Assembly (NCBI GenBank): GCA_030593665.1
Contig: JAUVGS010000173.1
Location: 1-5,475 of the forward strand
Direction: 5' to 3'
Origin: Chitinivibrionales bacterium
GTDB taxonomy: Bacteria > Fibrobacterota > Chitinivibrionia > Chitinivibrionales > JANQEN01
Length of the DNA: 5,475 nt
The position numbers and the translations under genes are program-made. The notes under the pieces are model-generated. The model was not told the origin of the DNA and searched no databases. It saw nothing but the letters and a program-made list of their open reading frames with translations. Below, piece by piece: positions 1 to 5,475 of this stretch (positions are counted from its first letter, which is position 1; each line of letters starts with the position of its first letter).

Positions 1-1999
1 CCGGCAATTTAATTGTTACCGTATTATAAAAACGATTTGAATAACAGAAAAACGTCTTTGATTGATTTTCTGTTTTTTCCGGCTGAATAGAAACAACTTC
101 AGTATACTCAAAACACCCGATATCAGGCGCGTCATTGTAAAACGAATCATTAATGCCGGGTATGATAACACCCTTGTCAATAAGCCGGCTCGTCTCTTTC
201 AAGTGATAGTTACCATTACCGGTATCAGTAAAGTCGGGGTAAAATCTGACACCATGCTCCTCCTGAGAGGTAACTGTTGAAAATGCGGCAATAGTTGTAT
301 GCTTGGTACCTTCCCAGTTGATAAAGTTGCTTGCATGTGAGGTGTAGAGATTGTCATAATCGAAATCAACGGGATTCTGTTCGGACCAGCTATTTAACGC
401 ATAGTTGGTGCCGCCGTAGATATTGTTCCGGGATATGACATCATGCCAGTCACTGTACTGTTTGAACACAAAACCGTCCTGGCCTGCCACATTGGTAAAA
501 CAGGTGTTGTGGTACAGGTATACCCAGTTGGTCGAGAGGTTTGAGGTGACATTGAGTTTAATCGGATAACCGTTATAACCGCTGTTGCTTTGCCAGGATA
601 TCATCAGGTTTCGAAAAATGTAGTGAGGGCCTATTGCTGCAGGAGCAACCGATACTCCAACGAGAAATGACCGCAGAGTATTATTATAGATGCGGTTATT
701 GATCCCGGCACCATCGCATGAAATCGCATCATCGCCGATGTATTCAATGGTATTGTAATAAAAATCCATATCGGTAGTCGGGGCATCATTTGAGCCGGTT
801 CCAACCCCGTCGAATTTATTGCTGATATAGTTATACCGGAAGACATTTCCGGAGTTGATAATATCACTTGAGTAGACACTTATCGCCCCGGATTCATAAT
901 AGCCGGTTCCCTCTTTTATAGCCTGCCATGACCAGGTTTCAACCGGCGAGTCGTTGAAAGAGCAGTTCTGGGTAGTATTGAAATGTGATGCCCGTTTGAT
1001 ACCGATACCGGTATTGCTGTGGTGAAAGAAACAGGAATCGATCAGGTTGTATGAGGCATTGTTAAGGTACAGTCCCCGTGAATAGAGGTTTCTGCCGTAG
1101 TAGCAGATTTCCAGGCCGATGATATGGATATAATCCTGTTCGCAGGTAAAAGCAGTAGTATATGCCGGAACAGTAATAGTGTCGTTTTCTGTCGGTGCAC
1201 TGCCATGGGGAAAGAGAACATACAGGGTGTCACCATCGCTGTAGAATGCGCCGGGAAGATTCCAGATGTTTGTTCCCATCTCGCTTAGATTCGGATGCCG
1301 GAAGATATGTTTTCCGTTGTGGTAGGCAAGGTGGCATTCATAGAGATACGGCGTTTTGTAAACATGGGTTGCAGCATCATGGACAGTCCAGGCCGGCAAA
1401 AAGGATGTATCCCGCCCGTCAAGAATCGCGTGCTCACCCGGTGCGTTGCGAATAACTATAGGTGCATCACCGGTGCCGGAACGGGGCAGGGTAACCTCTT
1501 CATAGTATCGCCCCGCGTGGAGCAGTACGGTGTTCCCCGGCTGTGCTGCGGAAACCGCTTTACCGAGTGAAACAAACGCTTCCACCGGCGAGAGGCCCGT
1601 GTTGCCGTCGTCCCCCTGCGGCGACACATGGTAAACCGTACCGGTTGCCTGTGGAAAGGTTTCGGAACGTGTGGTTACCGTGTCATACTGATCGCTGGGA
1701 AAAAGAGATGAACTTAGTTTGATGATATATTCCGTACCGGATTTCACCTGGAAGATGCTGCCGGCAAACCGGTCATCCACAATCCTGGAGAGGAGGTGTC
1801 CCTGCTGATAGGCCTGTGGGGACGAGGATTCGGTGAATGCCACTGAAATGGATGCATCTGCCGGGGTTGCTCCGTCAAATTGCACATCAATACCAATATT
1901 ATGGAAAGTCGATGTAGCAGTAACAGATGGCACCTGCCGGCCATGTAAAGATATTGCTGAGGTTGTCATCAGTAAAATCGTGAGTATGTGCGGTTTCAT
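1..1999 (-). CDS. Secreted right-handed parallel beta-helix protein (3' end outside window)
   Basis: The frame starting with ATG at 1999 is open for 666 codons to the window edge, with no stop or frameshift; the C-terminus is missing. An AGGGGA Shine-Dalgarno lies 7 nt upstream. Residues 1-20 (Lys2, then a hydrophobic ILTILLMTTSAISL stretch) look like a Sec signal peptide. Residues ~24-120 look like an Ig/FnIII-type module; residues 77-91 (RFAGSIF...SGTEY) match the style of modules preceding secreted beta-helices. Residues 122-195 are DUF1565-like: 'VYHVSPQGDDGNTG', then 'AAQPGNTVLLHAGRYYEE' and 'ILDG'. Residues ~250-600 are rich in beta-helix turns (NNASYNLIDSCFF, DDAISCDG at 423-430, NNRIYNN, GPHYIFRN at 457-464). 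The helix closes with 'PDIGCFEY' (625-632), and residues 655-666 (NRFYNTVTIKLP) look like the start of a FlgD/Por-type C-terminal domain. The family often binds or cleaves polysaccharides, but I see no catalytic signature, so the substrate is unknown. Confidence 0.88.
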   Translation of the reverse strand, partial: MKPHILTILLMTTSAISLHGRQVPSVTATSTFHNIGIDVQFDGATPADASISVAFTESSSPQAYQQGHLLSRIVDDRFAGSIFQVKSGTEYIIKLSSSLFPSDQYDTVTTRSETFPQATGTVYHVSPQGDDGNTGLSPVEAFVSLGKAVSAAQPGNTVLLHAGRYYEEVTLPRSGTGDAPIVIRNAPGEHAILDGRDTSFLPAWTVHDAATHVYKTPYLYECHLAYHNGKHIFRHPNLSEMGTNIWNLPGAFYSDGDTLYVLFPHGSAPTENDTITVPAYTTAFTCEQDYIHIIGLEICYYGRNLYSRGLYLNNASYNLIDSCFFHHSNTGIGIKRASHFNTTQNCSFNDSPVETWSWQAIKEGTGYYESGAISVYSSDIINSGNVFRYNYISNKFDGVGTGSNDAPTTDMDFYYNTIEYIGDDAISCDGAGINNRIYNNTLRSFLVGVSVAPAAIGPHYIFRNLMISWQSNSGYNGYPIKLNVTSNLSTNWVYLYHNTCFTNVAGQDGFVFKQYSDWHDVISRNNIYGGTNYALNSWSEQNPVDFDYDNLYTSHASNFINWEGTKHTTIAAFSTVTSQEEHGVRFYPDFTDTGNGNYHLKETSRLIDKGVIIPGINDSFYNDAPDIGCFEYTEVVSIQPEKTENQSKTFFCYSNRFYNTVTIKLP

Positions 2000-2006
2000 T
2001 TACATT

Positions 2007-2012
2007 TCCCCT
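2007..2012 (-). promoter_or_regulatory. Shine-Dalgarno of the beta-helix gene
   Basis: On the minus strand the sequence reads AGGGGA followed by 7 nt and then ATG at 1999. This purine-rich site at normal spacing fixes the start of the long minus-strand gene. The next in-frame ATG is 10 codons downstream (residue 11), inside the hydrophobic core of the signal peptide, so it is a poor alternative. Confidence 0.7.
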
Positions 2013-2037
2013 ATTTAATTTATATGTAGACTATCCC

Positions 2038-2043
2038 ATTATA
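2038..2043 (-). promoter_or_regulatory. Putative -10 element for the beta-helix gene
   Basis: Read on the minus strand, 2043 to 2038 is TATAAT. Transcription would start near 2031 and give a leader of about 31 nt before ATG 1999, similar to that of the divergent STAS gene. No good -35 is visible: the hexamers around 2061-2067 read ACACAA or AACACA. The site is therefore weak, activator-dependent, or not a promoter. Confidence 0.35.
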
Positions 2044-2056
2044 TAAACTATATAAT
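2038..2056. repeat. Palindrome in the divergent intergenic region
   Basis: The sequence ATTATATA-AAC-TATATAAT has perfect 8-bp arms (2038-2045 and 2049-2056) around a 3-nt centre. It lies midway between two divergent genes and contains a consensus TATAAT on each strand. It could be a shared operator, or only the by-product of two facing -10 boxes in AT-rich DNA. Confidence 0.6.
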
Positions 2057-2080
2057 TTATTTGTGTTTGTTTTCATAGAA

Positions 2081-2085
2081 AAGGA
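2081..2085 (+). promoter_or_regulatory. Shine-Dalgarno that sets the STAS gene start
   Basis: AAGGA is followed by 6 nt and then ATG at 2092. This position matters because it shows that the gene originally began at 2092, upstream of the in-frame TAG at 2125. The next in-frame ATG, at 2167, has no comparable purine-rich site before it. Confidence 0.65.
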
Positions 2086-2091
2086 TTAAAT

Positions 2092-2622
2092 ATGAGCTTC
2101 GAACGAACTGACCATGAAAAATACTAGATAGTCAGGCTTACCGGGCCACGGTTTGATCTTAAAGCAATGAAAAGTTTGAATGAGCATTTTGTTGCATGTA
2201 AAAAGCAGTATAAAAATCGTATTATTCTCGATCTCTCGGAATGCGAGACGATTTCCAGTGAAGGGATCGGGCTTCTTGTTTCGATGTGGGAGTTTTTTCA
2301 GCATGACGGTAAAATGTTTATTGTCATTAAAAAAGAAAGTGTAATTAACCTGCTGAAAGATGCTACTAACAGAGTGAACAGCTCCCTGACCTGCTTAATG
2401 GTTATACTTTTCTTTTCGGCATCACTGACGGATGTTTCCCCTGCCATTGCTTCGTGCAGTACTGCCGGATTTTCAGGTATGGTGTCTGATAAAATATCAC
2501 GTGCTGTATCTGACAGGAGTGTATTTGCTTGTAATCCAAATACGGTAAAACCTAACGAGGAAATGATTATACAGACTTGGAGAGAATCTCTCATTTCAAC
2601 TCCGAAACGATTGTTTCTGTAG
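2092..2622 (+). pseudogene. STAS-domain (anti-sigma-factor antagonist-like) gene with premature amber codon and lost 3' end
   Basis: From ATG 2092 the frame reads MSFERTDHEKY, then TAG at 2125-2127, then continues in the same frame with IVRLTGPRFDLKAM and on to a TAG at 2620. STAS features span both sides of the stop: beta-1 (IVRLTG), a helix with 'KSLNEHF', beta-3 'RIILDLSECETISSEGIGLL' (residues 43-62) and 'DGKMFIVIKKESVINLLKD' (to residue 90). Family members bind anti-sigma kinases or act in related partner-switching in the cytoplasm. After about 2361 the protein no longer resembles STAS: the usual last helix or strand is absent and the sequence is antisense to another gene's coding strand. 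An ATG at 2167 could give a shorter product, but it would lack the first beta strand and an RBS. A live gene with amber readthrough cannot be excluded, but a pseudogene is more likely. Confidence 0.72.
2298..2594 (-). pseudogene. 5' remnant of an unidentified exported-protein gene, tail-to-tail with the STAS remnant
   Basis: The minus-strand frame from ATG 2594 has GGAG 5 nt upstream and begins with a credible signal peptide (hydrophobic core CIIISSLGFTVFGLQA, cleavage likely after Ala23). An Asp/Ser/Thr-rich stretch follows (SDTARDILSDTIPENPAV), similar in composition to the N-terminus of the receptor at 2924, and then 'AEKKSITIKQVRELFTLL'. From about residue 79 (near 2360) the frame is simply antisense to the STAS beta-4 region, and it stops at 2298. 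I read it as the front end of a larger exported protein whose remainder was lost by deletion. It could instead be a real 98-residue secreted protein overlapping the STAS gene. I do not recognise the family. Confidence 0.4.
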
Positions 2623-2923
2623 TCCCTCTTCTTTAAATAAATATACTCTTTACCTTATAATTAAATGAAGTTTATTCACAGTCTACAAGCGATTCAGATT
2701 TACCTGATGTTATCATTAGTAAATCAACTCCAGTAAACTGTAAATAGTGTCTGTCCGAAAACTACCTATAAATATTATCATCCGTTACCAACGAAGGAAA
2801 CCTCGTTCATTCACTTCTCATAAACGTACGTCTAATCTGGACATCGGAAGAAAACTATTGAACCGTATAAAGAGCGGAAAGTAGTTTCTTAATGAGGCGA
2901 AACTTCCAAAAGGTTATGAATTT
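2623..2923. other. AT-rich intergenic region with possible insertion-sequence scar
   Basis: About 300 bp without a convincing gene on either strand; all frames have frequent stops. Small structures visible are a 7-bp bulged hairpin at 2790-2807 (AACGA.GG-aaa-CC.TCGTT), an 8-bp palindrome ACGTACGT at 2824-2831, and a sequence at 2747-2766 that resembles the end of a transposable element (GTGTCTGTCCGAAAACTACC). A weak partial inverse of that sequence, GTAGTTTC, occurs at 2881-2888. No clear promoter for the downstream receptor gene stands out; TTGAAC at 2858-2863 is not matched by a good -10. Confidence 0.5.
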
Positions 2924-5365
2924 ATGATAAAAAGAAAGAAAATCACACTTTTCTTTCTGGTGCTTATTTTCTCTTTTACCTATTCTTCAGCAGATTCTAC
3001 AGCTTCAGTTTCTGATACGGTCATGGATAATTCACCAGAGGACACATTATCCGAAACTGTTACTCCGGATACTTCATTCACCCCTGATGCTATAGCCGAG
3101 GATAATACAATGGATGACACCCTGGCGGTAGAGGATACTTCCCTTGTAGAAGCATCGGATTCAACCACACTGCTCGGGGAAAAGGTACATGAGTTGGATA
3201 AAAGTATAGTACGGGAAGATCGGCTGGAAAAACCGATTGTGAATGTCGCTGATGAGATAAGTAAAATAGACCTTTCTCCTGAACACATTGACAGGTTGCC
3301 TTCAATAGGAGAAGCCGACATTTCCCGCGTCGTGCAACTGCTTCCCGGAGTGAGCGGTGCCAATGAAAGCACTTCAGGACTCTTTGTTCGCGGCGGGTCA
3401 CCGGATCAGAACCTCATACTGCTTGACGGGTGCACCATATTCTATGTCGATCATTTTTACGGCTTTTTCAGTCCGTTTAATCCAAAGGCAATTGCTGATG
3501 TTTGTTTATATAAAGGCGGTTTTCCCGCGCAATATGGGTCGCGTGCATCCAGTGTAATGGTTGTTAACAGTAAAACCCCTGATTTTAATACATTTAAATT
3601 TGGCGGTAGCCTGAATTTTCTCAGTGCAAACGCACATGTTGAGATACCTCTCTTTTCAAAAGGATCCATTCTTGTGGCTGCACGGCGTTCATATTCAGAC
3701 GTTATAGAAAGTTCTACGTATAAAAAAATATTCGGCATGCTGGACAATGGCAATTATGATTGGCAGAATGATCTGGCCAGGGAGCCTTCTTTCCATTTTT
3801 ATGATTTTAACGGTAAAATATCACTCGCATCTTCTGCAAAAGATTCTTTTTCTTTTAATGTATACATAGGGGAAGATCAGTTATATCTGGCATCAGAAAC
3901 AGCGGATACTTCAGTGTCTCCATTCTTTAAAGAAGAGGATGATACTAATAGCTGGGGGAACCAGGCATTCAGCCTTGTGTGGGAAAGAACGTGGAATGAG
4001 AAATTCAATAGTAATTTTACTCTGTCCAGATCACGTTACTTTACTGAGTTGAGAAAAGATATGAATATTTCAACCCCGTTTAATGTACAGCAAAATAAAA
4101 TATGTAAACAGAATAATGTTATTGAACTGGCTGCAAGAATAAATACTGCACTGTCCCTGAACAGATATAATACACTCATGATAGGTGCGGATGTTTCACG
4201 TACTGATATAAAAACGTACAGTGAGTCTGATAATGTCAATGTAGTAAAATCATCCGATACCAGCACTGTGTTTGATGATACTACGGTGAATCAAAAAAAT
4301 ATAGAAGAGAATTATTATAATTATGAAATGCACTATTCTCCACACATTCAGGATGTTTGTACGTTTTTTAATGATAAATTGACCATGGTACCCGGACTAC
4401 GAGCCACGTATTATACAGGATATAATGAGTGGTTTTTTGATCCTCGTATTTCTTTACAATATAAAGTTATCGACAAACTTGTATTAAAGGGTGCTATAGG
4501 AAAATACCATCAATTTATCCATAAAATTCCGCGTGAAAGTGCACTTTTTGATATTCAGGGTAATGTCTATTTCTGGTTTCTTGCAGATAAGGACCCGCCG
4601 GTTAAAAATAATAATATGGGTTCAATAAATATTCATCAGAAAACAATTCCTGTTACCAGTTCTGATCATTTTATTCTTGGGTTGAATTATGATCTTTTTG
4701 GATTTCTTCTTAACATTGAGGCATATCGCAAAAATATGAAAGGTCTAACATTGTTTAGAACTTTTGAAGAGATAGAGACTCAAAAAATATTTCTGGAAGG
4801 GACTGGTGTTTCACGGGGTGTGGAGTTTCTTCTAAAGAAAACTGCTGGTGGATATTCAGGCTGGTTAGCATATACACTTAGCAAGATCGAACATACCTTT
4901 ACACAGATTCAAAATGGAAAACCATTTCCAGCAGATCATGATCGTCCTCACGAAATAAATTTTGTAAATATGTATACCTGGAAAATATCAAAAGTTTTTT
5001 CACTGGATTTTTCAGGCACATGGATATACGCAACTGGGGCGCCCTATACAAAATTACTTGGCGAATATCAAATGGTTCAAATGGATGGCTCTATAAAAAA
5101 ATATAAGACAATGGGTGTGTACTCATCTAAGAATGCAGCAAGACACCCGGATTATCACCGGCTTGATTTATCTATGTCCTGTAATTTTTTAATAGCAAAT
5201 AAGCATAGCACCAGTATTGGCCTTTCTGTTTTTAATGTCTATAATCAGAAAAATATTTGGAAAACAGAATATGAAATTGATACGAAAAACAATCTGATAG
5301 AAACAGATATTCATTACATGGGCATTACTATTACTCCCTGTCTGTTTTTGACTATTGATTTGTAA
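2924..5365 (+). CDS. TonB-dependent outer-membrane receptor
   Basis: This 813-residue protein is predicted to be an outer-membrane 22-strand beta-barrel with a plug, importing an unidentified ligand with energy from TonB-ExbBD. Residues 1-23 are a signal peptide (IKRKK, hydrophobic core, cleavage at SSA/DS). Residues 24-82 are a low-complexity linker with 16 acidic, 21 Ser/Thr and no basic residues. The plug spans ~118-216 with family signatures: GEADISRVVQLLPGV (129-143), SGLFVRGGSPDQNLILLDG (151-169), FYGFFSPFNPKAI (178-190) and YKGGFPAQYGSRASSV (196-211). The barrel runs from ~225 to 813, with DPRISLQYK (506-514), YTLSKIEHTF (650-659), FPADHDRPHEINF (668-680) and NVYNQKNIW (771-779). The final strand ends TIDL rather than the usual aromatic residue. 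The carboxypeptidase-regulatory-like domain common in Bacteroidota relatives is absent, and I cannot see a clear TonB box. AAAAGG ends 10 nt before the ATG. GC falls steeply along the gene. Confidence 0.92.
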   Translation: MIKRKKITLFFLVLIFSFTYSSADSTASVSDTVMDNSPEDTLSETVTPDTSFTPDAIAEDNTMDDTLAVEDTSLVEASDSTTLLGEKVHELDKSIVREDRLEKPIVNVADEISKIDLSPEHIDRLPSIGEADISRVVQLLPGVSGANESTSGLFVRGGSPDQNLILLDGCTIFYVDHFYGFFSPFNPKAIADVCLYKGGFPAQYGSRASSVMVVNSKTPDFNTFKFGGSLNFLSANAHVEIPLFSKGSILVAARRSYSDVIESSTYKKIFGMLDNGNYDWQNDLAREPSFHFYDFNGKISLASSAKDSFSFNVYIGEDQLYLASETADTSVSPFFKEEDDTNSWGNQAFSLVWERTWNEKFNSNFTLSRSRYFTELRKDMNISTPFNVQQNKICKQNNVIELAARINTALSLNRYNTLMIGADVSRTDIKTYSESDNVNVVKSSDTSTVFDDTTVNQKNIEENYYNYEMHYSPHIQDVCTFFNDKLTMVPGLRATYYTGYNEWFFDPRISLQYKVIDKLVLKGAIGKYHQFIHKIPRESALFDIQGNVYFWFLADKDPPVKNNNMGSINIHQKTIPVTSSDHFILGLNYDLFGFLLNIEAYRKNMKGLTLFRTFEEIETQKIFLEGTGVSRGVEFLLKKTAGGYSGWLAYTLSKIEHTFTQIQNGKPFPADHDRPHEINFVNMYTWKISKVFSLDFSGTWIYATGAPYTKLLGEYQMVQMDGSIKKYKTMGVYSSKNAARHPDYHRLDLSMSCNFLIANKHSTSIGLSVFNVYNQKNIWKTEYEIDTKNNLIETDIHYMGITITPCLFLTIDL

Positions 5366-5389
5366 CTACTCAGGTGGTGTAACATTCTT

Positions 5390-5467
5390 AGCGTCATTGC
5401 GAGCGCAGCGAAGCAATCTCATCTTTTCGAATGCAGGAGATTGCTTCGCTGCGCTCGCAATGACGCT
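5390..5467. repeat. Perfect 31-bp inverted repeat (dispersed palindromic element)
   Basis: The arm at 5390-5420 (beginning AGCGTCATTGCGAGCGC, ending GCAATCTC) is the exact reverse complement of 5437-5467, separated by a 16-nt loop (5421-5436) that contains TTCGAA. The arms are GC-rich while the surrounding DNA is AT-rich. 'CGTCATTGCGAG...GAAGCAATCTC' is a type of short interspersed palindrome I recall from many unrelated bacterial genomes. It begins 24 nt after the receptor stop codon and would form a very stable RNA hairpin that could end or protect the receptor transcript. It lacks the U-rich tail of a classical intrinsic terminator (TTTATGCGA follows). No clear target-site duplication flanks it. 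Confidence 0.93.
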
Positions 5468-5475
5468 TTATGCGA

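Larger units (their letters stand above)
2027..2056 (+). promoter_or_regulatory. Putative sigma70-type promoter for the STAS gene
   Basis: A consensus -10 hexamer TATAAT lies at 2051-2056. A weak -35 (TAGACT, four of six matches to TTGACA) lies at 2027-2032, with an 18-nt spacer. Transcription would start near 2063, leaving a leader of about 29 nt before ATG 2092. The -10 is the right arm of a perfect palindrome at 2038-2056. The region is very AT-rich, so a chance TATAAT is possible. Confidence 0.45.

Noticed and set aside
62..1944. Several short plus- and minus-strand frames of 60-90 codons within the beta-helix gene
   Set aside because: They are shadows of the continuous minus-strand frame, lack RBSs and show no protein-like features.
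2086..2304. Minus-strand frame of 72 codons across the start of the STAS gene
   Set aside because: It lies antisense to recognisable STAS sequence and has no signal of its own.
2340..2400. Simple frameshift explaining the loss of the STAS C-terminus
   Set aside because: Both other plus-strand frames hit stops within a few codons after 2361 and show no STAS-like continuation, so a frameshift alone does not restore the domain.
2604..2617. Small hairpin GAAAC-gatt-GTTTC upstream of the 2594 minus-strand start
   Set aside because: A 5-bp stem is expected by chance in AT-rich DNA, and it has no T-tract.
2916..2927. Three-codon frame ATG AAT TTA TGA overlapping the receptor start (ATGA)
   Set aside because: Too short to judge; such overlaps occur by chance, and the spacing to AAAAGG fits neither start clearly better.
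2980..4266. Minus- and plus-strand frames of 66-130 codons overlapping the receptor gene
   Set aside because: They are antisense or alternate-frame shadows of a gene with strong family signatures along its length; the Ser-rich one at 2980-3372 merely mirrors the acidic linker.
5386..5470. Target-site duplication around the terminal palindrome (CTTA / TTTA)
   Set aside because: The match is only three bases, depends on where the arms are cut, and is not exact at either boundary.
5390..5475. CRISPR repeat or tRNA/rRNA gene at the 3' end
   Set aside because: There are only two inverted copies, no direct repeats with spacers, and no RNA-gene hallmarks; it is a simple palindrome.

Overview
The window comes from a diderm (Gram-negative-type) bacterium. 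The base composition, the Asp/Ser/Thr-rich N-terminus of an outer-membrane receptor, and a secreted beta-helix protein ending in what looks like an 'NPFNxTTTIxxxLP'-type sorting domain point to the Fibrobacterota/Chlorobiota/Bacteroidota (FCB) neighbourhood. A Fibrobacterota-like (Chitinivibrionia-type) lineage is my best guess, but it rests on style of sequence only.

Layout. (1) Positions 1-1999, minus strand: one long uninterrupted reading frame (666 codons visible, 3' end outside the window). It encodes a secreted right-handed parallel beta-helix protein with a signal peptide, an Ig/FnIII-like module, a DUF1565-like entry segment, a long beta-helix and the start of a C-terminal sorting-type domain. 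(2) Positions 2000-2091: a short divergent promoter region whose centre is a perfect palindrome carrying a consensus TATAAT on each strand. (3) Positions 2092-2622, plus strand: a STAS-domain (anti-anti-sigma-factor-like) gene that appears broken twice. It has an in-frame amber codon at codon 12, and its 3' end is lost where it runs into the antisense strand of the 5' part of another gene (2298-2594, minus), which has its own Shine-Dalgarno and signal peptide. (4) Positions 2623-2923: AT-rich non-coding DNA with a sequence resembling an insertion-sequence end. (5) Positions 2924-5365, plus strand: a complete 813-residue TonB-dependent outer-membrane receptor. (6) Positions 5390-5467: a perfect 31-bp inverted repeat of a dispersed-repeat type just after the receptor gene.

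How the parts relate. The beta-helix protein and the receptor are both envelope proteins and could both serve polysaccharide use, one acting outside the cell and the other importing through the outer membrane. They are divergently oriented, lie about 900 bp apart, and have gene debris between them, so a shared operon is excluded and functional linkage is only a guess. The STAS remnant, the tail-to-tail chimera, the IS-like end and the dispersed palindrome indicate a locus that has been rearranged. I see no complete new multi-gene system here. The most unusual observations are the double lesion in the STAS gene, the palindromic twin -10 element and the steep GC gradient inside the receptor gene.
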